DNA of 64,000 nucleotides from CBDCFV01 sp963664625 (GTDB lineage: Bacteria; Chloroflexota; Dehalococcoidia; Lucifugimonadales; UBA3495), in the NCBI GenBank assembly GCA_963664625.1, contig OY761541.1, forward strand, positions 2,914,001 through 2,978,000, in the 5' to 3' direction. The notes under the pieces are model-generated. The model worked only from the letters and a program-made list of their open reading frames with translations. It ran no database searches and had not been told where the DNA came from. The position numbers were made by a program, and so were the translations under genes. Shown here piece by piece: positions 24,520-32,985 of the stretch (position 1 is the first letter of the stretch; each line of letters begins with the position of its first letter).

Positions 24520-24742
24520 TTTCGAAAGCCCCGTCCTGACCCGGTTGTTGATGCTGAACAACGAAGTGCACGATTTGGAGAACGAACTCCGCCATAAAAA
24601 GGTTCCCAGGCTGCGCTTGGAGCACCATATACGGTTCGAGGGCGACAGAATAAACGAGATCGCCCGGATACAAGACGAGATGGACCAGGGCGTGCGGGCC
24701 AGCTTGGCGACTTGCTGGCTGGGGATGCCAAATGGCAGGTAG
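24506..24742 (+). CDS. Small helical protein of unknown function, nrdR-coupled
   Basis: 78 aa from TTG 24506, which has GGGAGGAA at good spacing inside the nrdR 3' end; the frames overlap by 14 bases. The protein is charged and helical (LNNEVHDLENELRHKK, EGDRINEIARIQDEMDQG) with no recognised domain. Its end overlaps the next gene by 11 bases, so nrdR, this gene and the hydrolase look translationally linked. Confidence 0.5.
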   Translation: MKSDSFESPVLTRLLMLNNEVHDLENELRHKKVPRLRLEHHIRFEGDRINEIARIQDEMDQGVRASLATCWLGMPNGR

Positions 24743-26345
24743 GGATGAGTGGATCAATGTAGGCGGCCTCGACTTCCACTGCCGCGATTGGGGCGGCTCG
24801 GGCCAGCCCATACTTCTGCTGCACGGTCTGGCCTCCACCTGCCATGTCTGGGACCAAGTAGCCCCAATCCTCGCCCGCAGCTTCGCCGTGGTTGACATGG
24901 ACTTGCGCGGACACGGCGAAAGCGCCAAGCCGGACCACGGTTACGACTTTGCTTCGGTCAGCGGCGATGTCGCCGGCGTGATTCAAGCCGGGAACCTTTC
25001 GAAGCCCATTGTCGTGGGCCATTCCTGGGGCGGTGACGTAGCCTTGGAACTGGCGGTGGCGTACCCGGACATTCCCGGCGGCCTCTGCTTCGTCGACGGA
25101 GGCATGATAGAGCCTTCGACCCGGTACGAGAGCCTCGATGAGGCCCGGGAGCAAATGGCCCCGCCGGACTTTACCGGCATGAAGTTCGAAGACTTCCGGG
25201 AGCGCGTGCAGCAACGGGCTGCCGCCAACGGCCCCGCCTTTGTGGATATGGTGCTGGCGAATTTCGAAGTGTTCGAAGACGGGTCTTTCCGGGCCAAGCT
25301 GAGCCGCGAGAACCACCTCCGCATCGTCGAAGCCCTGTGGGACCATCACCCCCCGGCCCTTTACTCGAAGGTCGCCTGCCCGGTGTTGATCATGCCGGCC
25401 CGGCAGAAGGACAACCCGGACGCGGCGGCCCGGGGACTGCTCCGCGCCGAAACGGTGGCGGCCGCCGGCGCGGCGATCCCCAGCAGCAAGACGGTCTGGA
25501 TGGAAGACAGCATCCACGATGTGCCGGTGCAGCGTCCGGAACTGGTAGCCGGGGTCATCAAGGACCATATAGATGCGGGATTCTTCCGCCGCGACTACTC
25601 CATGCTGGACCGCCCGGCGATATCGATGAACGCCTTCTATCCCAGGCCCAACTGGACGGCGACGCCCGATGGAGCGTCGGACCACATCATCCAGGTTGAA
25701 GAGGGCGTGGCGCTGTCATCCCGGTTCTTTCCCGTCGCGCAGGACGCGCCCACGGTGCTGTTTTTCTACGGCAACGGCGAGACGGCTGCGGATTACAACA
25801 ACATCGCTCCTTTCTACAACCAAGCCGGCGTGAACTTCTTTGTCGCCGATTACCGTGGCTACGGACAGAGCGGCGGCTTGCCCACCTTTTCATCCATGCT
25901 GGCCGATGCCGGCAAGGTGTTGTCGTTCGTGGAAGAGTTGCTTGAGACCGGCGGCTACAGCAAGGACATCTACGTTATGGGGCGGTCTATGGGGCGCCAT
26001 TCGGCCTTCGAACTGGCGACTGTCCACGGCCAACGCCTCAAAGGGGTGATTATCGAGAGCGGGCGGCCCAACCTGGCCACCTTCACCCGCAGCTTGGACC
26101 CGTCCGTGGCCGCTGCCCTGGAGGCCGACTACGAGGCCAAGGCCGCCTCCATTGCCATACCCGTCCTGGTAATTCATGGCGAGCGGGACACATTGGCCCC
26201 GGTGCAGGACGCCACCCGGATGTTCGACAATTTCCAGTCAACCAACAAGCACATGCTGGTCGTCCCCGGCGCCGGTCACAACGACCTGCTGTACCGTGGC
26301 CTGCAAGAATATTTTTCCGCAATACGCGACTTCGTTACGCGGTAG
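24732..26345 (+). CDS. Tandem double alpha/beta-hydrolase fusion
   Basis: 537 aa with two complete alpha/beta-hydrolase domains. Domain 1 (residues ~1-275): oxyanion HG in LLLHGLAST, nucleophile elbow GHSWGG, candidate His in DSIHDVP. Domain 2 (~295-537): FFYGNGET, ADYRGYGQSGG, elbow GRSMGR, acid in HGERDTLAP, His in GAGHNDLL. Each half is like a stand-alone hydrolase, domain 2 resembling YqkD/BAAT-type peptidase-like enzymes. Substrate unknown. Cytoplasmic; no signal peptide seen. It sits between nrdR and nrdJ, probably as a passenger. Confidence 0.85.
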   Translation: MAGRDEWINVGGLDFHCRDWGGSGQPILLLHGLASTCHVWDQVAPILARSFAVVDMDLRGHGESAKPDHGYDFASVSGDVAGVIQAGNLSKPIVVGHSWGGDVALELAVAYPDIPGGLCFVDGGMIEPSTRYESLDEAREQMAPPDFTGMKFEDFRERVQQRAAANGPAFVDMVLANFEVFEDGSFRAKLSRENHLRIVEALWDHHPPALYSKVACPVLIMPARQKDNPDAAARGLLRAETVAAAGAAIPSSKTVWMEDSIHDVPVQRPELVAGVIKDHIDAGFFRRDYSMLDRPAISMNAFYPRPNWTATPDGASDHIIQVEEGVALSSRFFPVAQDAPTVLFFYGNGETAADYNNIAPFYNQAGVNFFVADYRGYGQSGGLPTFSSMLADAGKVLSFVEELLETGGYSKDIYVMGRSMGRHSAFELATVHGQRLKGVIIESGRPNLATFTRSLDPSVAAALEADYEAKAASIAIPVLVIHGERDTLAPVQDATRMFDNFQSTNKHMLVVPGAGHNDLLYRGLQEYFSAIRDFVTR

Positions 26346-26396
26346 CGTAGAGGGCTGCCAAGCCCTGAAGTTGGCTGGATTCTGTTTGATTTTCAC

Positions 26397-26425
26397 TTGA
26401 CAACTCCCTGAAAGACTGCTATACA
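26397..26425 (+). promoter_or_regulatory. nrdJ promoter
   Basis: Perfect TTGACA (26397-26402), 17 base spacer, extended -10 TGC-TATACA (TATACA 26420-26425). This is the best promoter match in the window. The transcription start would fall just before the NrdR-like boxes. Confidence 0.75.
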
Positions 26426-26438
26426 CCGATGACCTGAT

Positions 26439-26485
26439 ATACTGATTATAGTAGTTATATTTACATAACATACATGATATAGTAT
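26439..26485 (+). promoter_or_regulatory. Tandem NrdR-box-like operator of nrdJ
   Basis: ATACTGATTATAGTAG (26439-26454, 10/16 to the consensus) and ATACATGATATAGTAT (26470-26485, 12/16) start 31 bases apart, the same spacing as the pair upstream of nrdR. They lie just downstream of the promoter, where bound NrdR would block initiation or clearance. Confidence 0.65.
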
Positions 26486-26514
26486 CGGCACGCTGTTTCA
26501 AGGGAGCCTGCACC

Positions 26515-28956
26515 ATGTCTTCGACGCAACAAAGATTCATGCCAAGCACCCAAAGTCATACCCTCCGTATAGCCGAGGCGTTGGCCGAGGCGGGCATTGC
26601 CCAGCAAATCAACGACCGCTCCGGGGAGCTTACCGAGAACGCCCGGGTAGTCTTGCATCGCCGGTATCTGTCCAAAGACCGGGAGGGCAATGTACTGGAG
26701 GACCCGGACGGGATGTTCCGGCGGGTCGCCCGGAACTTGTCGCAGGCCGACCTGAACTACGGGGCCACGGAGGAGCAGAGGCAGGCCACCGAGGACGAGT
26801 TCTACGACATGATGCGGCGGCTGGAATGCCTGCCCAACTCGCCCACGCTGATGAACGCGGGCCGCGAGTTGCAGCAATTGTCCGCTTGCTTCGTCCTGCC
26901 GGTGGACGATGCCCTTGATTCCATTTTCGATAAAGTGAAGCAGACGGCGTTGATTCACAAGAGCGGCGGCGGCACCGGGTTCTCGTTCAGCCGCCTTCGG
27001 CCCACCGGGGACGTTGTCGGCTCCACCGGCGGCGTGGCCAGCGGGCCGGTCAGCTTCATCCGGGCCTTCGACACCGCGACCGACGTGGTCAAACAGGGCG
27101 GCACACGGCGCGGAGCGAACATGGGGATTCTCAGCGTAGACCACCCGGACGTGCTGAGTTTCATAAGGTCCAAGGAAGACGGGCAGAACCTGAACAACTT
27201 CAACATCTCCATTGCCGTCACCGACGACTTCATGGAAAAGGTGAAGACCGGACAGGACTACGACCTGATCAACCCCAGGACTAGAGAAGTCGTTGGACGG
27301 CTCAACGCCAGGGAGGTCTTCCAGGAAGCCGTGGATATGGCTTGGAAAACCGGAGACCCGGGGCTGATATTCATCGACAAAATCAACCGGGACAATCCCA
27401 ACCCCCAGTTGGGCCGGATTGAGAGCACAAATCCATGCGGCGAGCAACCGCTTTTGCCCTACGAGTCCTGCAACTTGGCGTCGGTCAACCTGGCGCGGAT
27501 GGTGCGCTACGGCGCAAACGGTCCCGCCATCGACTGGGAGCGGCTGTCCCGTGTCGTTCGCACGACGGTCCGCTTGCTGGACAACGTTATCGACATGAAC
27601 GACTACCCGATTGAAGAAATCGAGGAGATGAGCAAGAAGACCCGGCGCATCGGCCTCGGCGTGATGGGCTTCTCCGACCTGCTGATACAGTTGGGGGTCA
27701 GGTATGATTCCGAAGATGGCTTGGCTGTGGCCGAGGAGGTAATGGGCCGGATAAACGACGAGACAGTCAAAGCCTCCAGTGAACTGTCTGAATCCAGGGG
27801 CACTTTCCCGGCTTGGGATGGGAGCGCTTACAGCCGGCCCGGAGTTTTTGGCGATGCCAGGCCGATGCGCAACTCGGCCCCCACCACCATCGCTCCCACG
27901 GGCACAATCAGCATCATCGCCGGCGCCTCCAGCGGCGTCGAGCCGTTGTTCGCCCTCAGCTACGTCCGCAACGTCATGGACAACACGCGGCTGGTGGAAG
28001 GCAACCCCTACTTCGAGGCGGTGGCCAAGCGGGAGGGGTTTTACTCGGATGACCTGATGCAGCAGTTGGCGGAGACCGGCAGCTTGTCCCGGCTCGACCC
28101 CTCGCTGGGCGTGCCCCAGTGGGTCAAGGACGTGTTCCGCACCTCCCACGACATCAGCCCTGAGTGGCACGTCCGGATGCAGGCGGCTTTCCAGAAGTAC
28201 ACCGACAACTCGGTGTCCAAGACCATAAACTTTCCTCACGACGCCACCACCTCGGACGTGGCCACGGCATACACCATGGCCTACGATCTGGGCTGCAAGG
28301 GCATTACGGTGTACCGCGACGGCAGCAAGGCGGGCCAGGTGTTAAGCACTGGTGAAACGGGCAAGCAAAGCGATTCGGCGGAGGCCGCCGGAGGAGACCG
28401 CGACGCCCTGACGAATCTTGTGGGGCCTGAGTTGCGCGGCTACCAGACTCCGCGGCAACGACCCCAGACGATCAGAGGGATCACCGAGCGGGTCCGTACC
28501 GGCCACGGCAACATGTACGTGACCATCAACTTCGACGAGAGTGGAATGCCCTTTGAGGTGTTCGGCAACCTGGGCAAGGCCGGGGGCTGCGACTCGGCCC
28601 AGTTGGAAGCCATCTCGCGCTTGGTGTCCCTGGCGCTCCGGTCCGGGATCGATCTGAAGGTCGTGATAGAGCAGTTGAGAGGAATCACCTGCTGTCCTGC
28701 TTGGGATGAGGGAGTCCTGGTCAGGTCGGGCCCCGACGCCGTGGCCTTGGCCATGGCCCGCCAGGTCGAAAACAACGCGGAGTTCGGCAGGGCGTCGGAA
28801 AACGGCGTGCAAATGCAGTTCGTGGTGGGGAACGCCAGCAACGGCAACGGGCACTACCACATGAACAAGTGTCCGGACTGCAACGCACCCGTTGTATACC
28901 AGGAAGGATGCCTGAAGTGTTCGTCCCCGGCATGTGGCTGGAACAAGTGCGAATAG
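26515..28956 (+). CDS. nrdJ: Adenosylcobalamin-dependent (class II) ribonucleotide reductase
   Basis: 813 aa. It reduces ribonucleotides to deoxyribonucleotides using B12, with or without oxygen. Seen: an N-terminal substrate-site Cys region (LQQLSACFVLPVDD), GGGTGFSFSRLRP, the finger-loop NPCGEQPLLPYESCNLASVN, GTISIIAGASSGVEP, and a C-terminal cysteine-rich tail (CPDCNAPVVYQEGCLKC) for disulfide relay and zinc. GGGAG precedes ATG 26515. No cobalamin riboswitch is seen; control seems to be through NrdR boxes. Confidence 0.95.
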   Translation: MSSTQQRFMPSTQSHTLRIAEALAEAGIAQQINDRSGELTENARVVLHRRYLSKDREGNVLEDPDGMFRRVARNLSQADLNYGATEEQRQATEDEFYDMMRRLECLPNSPTLMNAGRELQQLSACFVLPVDDALDSIFDKVKQTALIHKSGGGTGFSFSRLRPTGDVVGSTGGVASGPVSFIRAFDTATDVVKQGGTRRGANMGILSVDHPDVLSFIRSKEDGQNLNNFNISIAVTDDFMEKVKTGQDYDLINPRTREVVGRLNAREVFQEAVDMAWKTGDPGLIFIDKINRDNPNPQLGRIESTNPCGEQPLLPYESCNLASVNLARMVRYGANGPAIDWERLSRVVRTTVRLLDNVIDMNDYPIEEIEEMSKKTRRIGLGVMGFSDLLIQLGVRYDSEDGLAVAEEVMGRINDETVKASSELSESRGTFPAWDGSAYSRPGVFGDARPMRNSAPTTIAPTGTISIIAGASSGVEPLFALSYVRNVMDNTRLVEGNPYFEAVAKREGFYSDDLMQQLAETGSLSRLDPSLGVPQWVKDVFRTSHDISPEWHVRMQAAFQKYTDNSVSKTINFPHDATTSDVATAYTMAYDLGCKGITVYRDGSKAGQVLSTGETGKQSDSAEAAGGDRDALTNLVGPELRGYQTPRQRPQTIRGITERVRTGHGNMYVTINFDESGMPFEVFGNLGKAGGCDSAQLEAISRLVSLALRSGIDLKVVIEQLRGITCCPAWDEGVLVRSGPDAVALAMARQVENNAEFGRASENGVQMQFVVGNASNGNGHYHMNKCPDCNAPVVYQEGCLKCSSPACGWNKCE

Positions 28957-29019
28957 AAGGGAGGGCTGGGCGTTCAAGCTCCAAGTGACGTAGCAGGAGC
29001 CTGCCTGCTCTCCTCCCAG

Positions 29020-29050
29020 GGCCCCCGGTAACCCCGGGGGCCTTTTCCTT
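29020..29050 (+). terminator. Intrinsic terminator of nrdJ
   Basis: GGCCCCCGG (29020-29028), five-base loop, CCGGGGGCC (29034-29042), then TTTTCCTTTT. Confidence 0.85.
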
Positions 29051-29074
29051 TTCCGGTTTGGGTTGCATAGATTC

Positions 29075-29171
29075 CGTCTTTCCCGCGCAGGCGGGAAACG
29101 ATATAGTCTTGCCACGAAAAGTTGCCATATACTGCGGCGATGTGGATTCCCGCTTTCGCGGGAAAGACGGG
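29075..29171. repeat. Inverted pair of REP-like palindromes (BIME-like)
   Basis: First unit, plus orientation: core TTTCCCGCGCAGGCGGGAAA at 29079-29098. Second, minus orientation: ATTCCCGCTTTCGCGGGAAA at 29146-29165. The two face each other across ~47 bases, between the nrdJ terminator and the pdxA promoter, like the BIME arrangement of enterobacterial REPs. Confidence 0.85.
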
Positions 29172-29240
29172 AGAATGAAAAAAGCCCCGCCGGCTAACCA
29201 GGGGCCATATTTTTGTCCGGGCGCTCTTCCGGTGGCCAGG

Positions 29241-29249
29241 TGCTATAAT
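29241..29249 (+). promoter_or_regulatory. Extended -10 promoter of pdxA
   Basis: TGC-TATAAT, a perfect extended -10 box, 57 bases before the pdxA start. No good -35 box is seen. Confidence 0.6.
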
Positions 29250-29306
29250 TTCGGCGTGCTCGACCGGTGACGTTCGAGTCATTCAACCGGATGACAGGAG
29301 ATGGGA

Positions 29307-30326
29307 ATGACTGCTGCAAGCGACAGACCGGCTATCGCCATAACCATGGGAGACCCTTGCGGCATCGGCCCGGAGGTGGTAGTCAAGGCCCTTTCCGACC
29401 CGCGGGTATACGCTTCCTGTCGTCCATTGGTCGTGGGCAACGTTTACGCGATGCAGCGGGCCGTCGAACTGACGGGACTGCCGCTACGCATCAACGAGTC
29501 CGACGACCCGGAGACCGCAGGCCTGGATGACCGGGTGGTGGACGTTCTTGACATAAGGAACCTGGACCCTGAAGACATTACAGTGGGCCGGATCAGCCCC
29601 GCTTGCGGCAAGGCCGCTATGGAGTGGGTGACCAAGGCCGGGGAGTTGGCCCTGTCCGGGGCTGTAGCGGGCTTGGCGACCGCCCCATTGAACAAGGAGG
29701 CCGCCAGCCTCGCTGGGTACCAGTCCATCGGCCACATGGAGTTGCTACAGGAGCTGTCGGAGGCCAAGACAGTCGCCACCATGCTGATGGCGAAGAACTT
29801 GAGGGTGGTCCACCTGTCTACCCATCGCTCCCTGCGGGTTGCTTGCGACTACGTCAAGCAGGACCGCATCATTGACTATCTTCAGTTGACCCACGACAGC
29901 TTCGTCAAGTGGGGGTTCGAGAGTCCCAGGATAGGGGCGGCGGCCCTGAACCCCCACGGCAGCGACGGTGGGCTGCTGGGCAACGAAGAGGCGGAGGAAA
30001 TCGCCCCGGCGGTGCAGGCCGCACGGGAACGCGGCATCAACGTCACCGGCCCGGTCCCAGCGGACATCATCTTCCACCAAGCGATCCAAGGCCACTATGA
30101 CGTGGTCCTCGCCATGTTCCACGACCAAGGGCACATACCGGTGAAGGTCTACGGCTTCGAGGAGAGCATCACCGCCAACCTGGGGCTGCCCTTTGTCAGG
30201 ACCTCGGTCGACCACGGTACGGCGTTCGACATCGCCGGCAAGGGAATCGCCAGCGAGGCCAGTATGCTGGAGGCGGTCCGCCTCGCGGTGGGGCTGGCCA
30301 AAGGCAACGGCCTGGCGGACTTTTGA
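29307..30326 (+). CDS. pdxA: 4-hydroxythreonine-4-phosphate dehydrogenase family (PdxA)
   Basis: 339 aa from ATG 29307 (GGAG six bases upstream; ATG 29301 has no room for it). Family motifs: ITMGDPCGIGPE, ATAPLNKEA, the metal-binding HDQGHIPVK, and GTAFDIAGKG. PdxA oxidises 4-phosphohydroxy-threonine in DXP-dependent vitamin B6 synthesis. PdxA2 paralogues instead act on 4-phospho-threonate in sugar-acid breakdown. No pdxJ or partner kinase of the DUF1537 type is adjacent, so either role is possible. Confidence 0.88.
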   Translation: MTAASDRPAIAITMGDPCGIGPEVVVKALSDPRVYASCRPLVVGNVYAMQRAVELTGLPLRINESDDPETAGLDDRVVDVLDIRNLDPEDITVGRISPACGKAAMEWVTKAGELALSGAVAGLATAPLNKEAASLAGYQSIGHMELLQELSEAKTVATMLMAKNLRVVHLSTHRSLRVACDYVKQDRIIDYLQLTHDSFVKWGFESPRIGAAALNPHGSDGGLLGNEEAEEIAPAVQAARERGINVTGPVPADIIFHQAIQGHYDVVLAMFHDQGHIPVKVYGFEESITANLGLPFVRTSVDHGTAFDIAGKGIASEASMLEAVRLAVGLAKGNGLADF

Positions 30327-30379
30327 CCTTTGCGCCGTTGCGGCATCGGTTCCCGGGGCACGTCCAGCCGCACATGCGA

Positions 30380-30388
30380 TGTTATAAT
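30380..30388 (+). promoter_or_regulatory. Extended -10 promoter of proC
   Basis: TGT-TATAAT (TATAAT 30383-30388), just upstream of proC; no clear -35 box. Confidence 0.55.
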
Positions 30389-30421
30389 TGACGCCACATT
30401 AATAGTGGGATGGATCAGTCA

Positions 30422-31225
30422 ATGAAACTATCTTTCATCGGCGGCGGCGTGATGGCGGAGGCGATTCTTCGCGGGGTGCTGGACGCCAAGCTGGCCAAGC
30501 CAAGTGAAGTCGCCATAGGCGAACCCCGCCCCGACCGGCGGGACTACCTGACCTCCCAGTTCGGCGTCCACGCCCATCAGCATAATCTGGATGCCGCCGC
30601 GGGCGCGGACTTGCTGGTGCTGGCGGTCAAGCCGCAGGACATCCCCGCGGTTTCACGAGAAATGGCGGACCGGCTCGACCCAAGCCAAGCTATTCTTTCC
30701 ATCGCGGCCGGCGTGAAGATGACCACCTTGTCCGATACCTTCAGGCACCAATCGGTCATCCGCGTCATGCCTAACACCCCCGCCCAGATAGGCCACGGCA
30801 TGAGCATGTGGACGTGTACGCCCCAAGTGGACGACGAGAAAAGGGAAATGACTCGTTCCATCCTGTCCACCGTGGGCGAGGAGATATACATCGGCGACGA
30901 GAAGTACTTGGACATGGCGACAGCATTGAGCGGCAGCGGCCCGGCCTACGTGTTCATGTTCATCGAGGCGTTGATAGACGCCGGCGTTTACGTGGGCCTG
31001 CCCCGCGACATGGCCCGCGTCATGGCCCTGCAGACGGTGTACGGCAGCACCAAGCTGGTGATGGACACCGGGCGCCACCCGGTTGACCTGAAAGATATGG
31101 TGGTGTCCCCCGGCGGGACCACCGCCGAGGGCCTGCAAGCACTGGAACGGGCCGGCCTCTCCGCCGCCATCGTGGACGCGGTCAACGCAGCCTATCAGAA
31201 GTCCGTCAAACTGGGGCAGGGATAG
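30422..31225 (+). CDS. proC: Pyrroline-5-carboxylate reductase
   Basis: 267 aa from ATG 30422, where homology (MKLSFIGGGVMAEA) begins; ATG 30410 is also in frame. It reduces P5C to proline with NAD(P)H, the last step of proline synthesis. Seen: the dinucleotide-binding glycine motif, VIRVMPNTPAQIGHGM, ALSGSGPAYVFMFIEAL, and the C-terminal signature VVSPGGTTAEGLQALE. yggT follows 13 bases later; the proC-yggT pairing is widespread. Confidence 0.93.
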   Translation: MKLSFIGGGVMAEAILRGVLDAKLAKPSEVAIGEPRPDRRDYLTSQFGVHAHQHNLDAAAGADLLVLAVKPQDIPAVSREMADRLDPSQAILSIAAGVKMTTLSDTFRHQSVIRVMPNTPAQIGHGMSMWTCTPQVDDEKREMTRSILSTVGEEIYIGDEKYLDMATALSGSGPAYVFMFIEALIDAGVYVGLPRDMARVMALQTVYGSTKLVMDTGRHPVDLKDMVVSPGGTTAEGLQALERAGLSAAIVDAVNAAYQKSVKLGQG

Positions 31226-31238
31226 GCAAGGCGCCGTC

Positions 31239-31511
31239 ATGGAAGAAATAGTCCGTATCGTGGCTATTGTCCTCAGGGTGTTGTCTATTGCGATCATAGC
31301 CCAAGCTATTCTGTCGTTCATAGTGCCCGTGATGGGTGACAGGCCTCATCCAATAGTAGTCAACCTGAATCTCATGCTGCGCCAGATAACCGAACCGCTC
31401 CTGGGCCCAATACGCCGGGTGCTGCCTACGGTAGGGATGTTGGACCTCAGTCCTATGGTGGCGATCATAGTGTTGGAAATCATTCGCTCCGTTTTGGTGA
31501 GAAGCGTCTAA
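31239..31511 (+). CDS. yggT: YggT-family membrane protein
   Basis: 90 aa with two hydrophobic segments (residues ~6-32 and 68-88) joined by the family's conserved loop LRQITEPLLGPIRRVLP. YggT proteins are linked to envelope, osmotic or division functions and commonly lie next to proC, as here. No biochemical role is assigned. Confidence 0.88.
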   Translation: MEEIVRIVAIVLRVLSIAIIAQAILSFIVPVMGDRPHPIVVNLNLMLRQITEPLLGPIRRVLPTVGMLDLSPMVAIIVLEIIRSVLVRSV

Positions 31512-31623
31512 TCGGGCGCGGCGTTGTGCGCTTCGGCGCCGGCGTGTAAAGTAGCCAGGGTAATCATGCCTCTAATATTCGTGAGGCGACCGGTCCCGGA
31601 TCATTTACGGATAGTCGTGAATA

Positions 31624-31959
31624 ATGCACCAGCAAGAATTACTCAAGGGCAACACTGAAACGCTCCTATTGGCGCTGCTGGAATTGGCACCGATGTATGG
31701 CTACCAGATGGTGAAAGAGGTGGATGCGCGGAGCAGCGGATACTTCGCGTTCAAGGAAGGCACTCTATACCCGGCGTTGCACCGGATGGAGCGCGACAAG
31801 CTCGTGGAAGGATTCTGGCAGGATACGCCCAACAACTCGCGCCGGCGTTACTACCGGATCACCGCGAAAGGCAGGCAGGCCCTGGCAGACCGGCAGAAGG
31901 AGTGGCAACGCTTCAGCCGGGCCATGAACTCCGTCATGTTGCCGGAACCAAACGGGTAG
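31624..31959 (+). CDS. PadR-family transcriptional regulator
   Basis: 111 aa winged-helix protein: LLLALLELAPMYGYQMVKEV, FKEGTLYPALHRMERDKLVEG (both in part), then RRRYYRITAKGRQAL, the PadR signature. PadR proteins repress stress, transporter or membrane-protein genes. The next gene, 15 bases downstream, encodes a membrane protein with an N-terminal HAAS-like domain, a frequent PadR partner. A possible promoter is TTGTGC, 17 bases, TAAAGT near 31525-31555. Confidence 0.9.
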   Translation: MHQQELLKGNTETLLLALLELAPMYGYQMVKEVDARSSGYFAFKEGTLYPALHRMERDKLVEGFWQDTPNNSRRRYYRITAKGRQALADRQKEWQRFSRAMNSVMLPEPNG

Positions 31960-31974
31960 ACTTGAGGAACAACG

Positions 31975-32985
31975 GTGGCGGCACATGTAACAGATTACCT
32001 GTCCTCCTTGGCGCGCCAGTTGCGGCTGGACCCCGACCAGGAACGGGAGATCATCCGGGAAGTCGAAGCGCACCTGGAAGACAAGGCGGCTGAGTACGAG
32101 TCTCAGGGAGTGCCCAGGGAAACGGCCTTGGAACTGGCCGTAACACATATGGGCGCCCCGAAGTCCGTCGCCAGTCGTATGTATGCCGTCCACAGCCCCG
32201 GCGTCTGGCGTGACGTACTCCTCGCAACCGTGCCCCACTTCCTGCTGGCGTCCCTGTTTGCCCTTCACCTTTGGAGCCACTACTTCCTGGTGGGGTTGCT
32301 GCTGATTGGAGTAACCTTGGTCACTTGGAAGAACTGGAGGGCGGGCCGTCCCAGCAAATGGTCCTATTCCTGGCTGGGGTATACGCTGGCCGCGCCTATT
32401 TTGTCCTGGTTGCTGTCCCTGATTACCCTGGCCTACGGCGGCTGGACGCTGGTCACTACCGGGCAACTCCCCTTCAACGTGATCCTGTTCTTTTTGCTTA
32501 TTGGATATGTTCCCTTCTCCATGTGGATTGTGTTCAACGTTGTCCGGAAGGTGGTCCGTCAAGACTGGCTTCTGGCCTCCCTTACCGCCTTGCCCTTCCC
32601 CTTTCTGACCTCTTGGGTGCTGTTTCTCAACTGGCAGGGCGGGCTTTGGAGCGACCACAAGGAACGTATGCAGGCAACCGATACGGAGAGGGCGCTGGTC
32701 TTCCTGGCGTTGGCCGTCACGACGGCCGTGTTCCTCAAGGTTGGCCCGCGCTTGGTAAGAATAGGCTTGTTGACTGTTTGCACCGTGACGATGGTCATAA
32801 TCACGGCGGCCTCCTTGCCGGTCGATTTCAACGCGTTGGCGATTTGCCTCATGCTGCTGGCGTCGCTGGCGGTGTTGCTCAGCCCGGCCATGATTGAGTC
32901 CCAGATCGCGCAACGCGAGGCCCGCTATTCCTCATCGGAGCCCACCGGCGAGGTGGTGACGCATTGGTTTGCGGACACGACGTAG
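31975..32985 (+). CDS. HAAS-domain multi-pass membrane protein, PadR partner
   Basis: 336 aa. Residues ~1-65 are a soluble helical HAAS/permease-prefix domain (LRLDPDQEREIIREVEAHLE, ETALELAVTHMGAP). Eight or so hydrophobic segments follow. Such proteins usually sit beside PadR regulators and are thought to sense or modulate at the membrane. GTG 31975 has GAGGAA upstream. The end overlaps DegV by 22 bases. Confidence 0.75.
   Translation: MAAHVTDYLSSLARQLRLDPDQEREIIREVEAHLEDKAAEYESQGVPRETALELAVTHMGAPKSVASRMYAVHSPGVWRDVLLATVPHFLLASLFALHLWSHYFLVGLLLIGVTLVTWKNWRAGRPSKWSYSWLGYTLAAPILSWLLSLITLAYGGWTLVTTGQLPFNVILFFLLIGYVPFSMWIVFNVVRKVVRQDWLLASLTALPFPFLTSWVLFLNWQGGLWSDHKERMQATDTERALVFLALAVTTAVFLKVGPRLVRIGLLTVCTVTMVIITAASLPVDFNALAICLMLLASLAVLLSPAMIESQIAQREARYSSSEPTGEVVTHWFADTT

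Noticed and set aside
26346..26514. Cobalamin riboswitch upstream of the B12-dependent nrdJ
   Set aside because: Only ~170 bases are free, and they hold a promoter and NrdR-like boxes; no B12-box sequence is seen.
26461..28239. 592-codon minus-strand frame opposite nrdJ
   Set aside because: Shadow of nrdJ; low-complexity translation with no domain.
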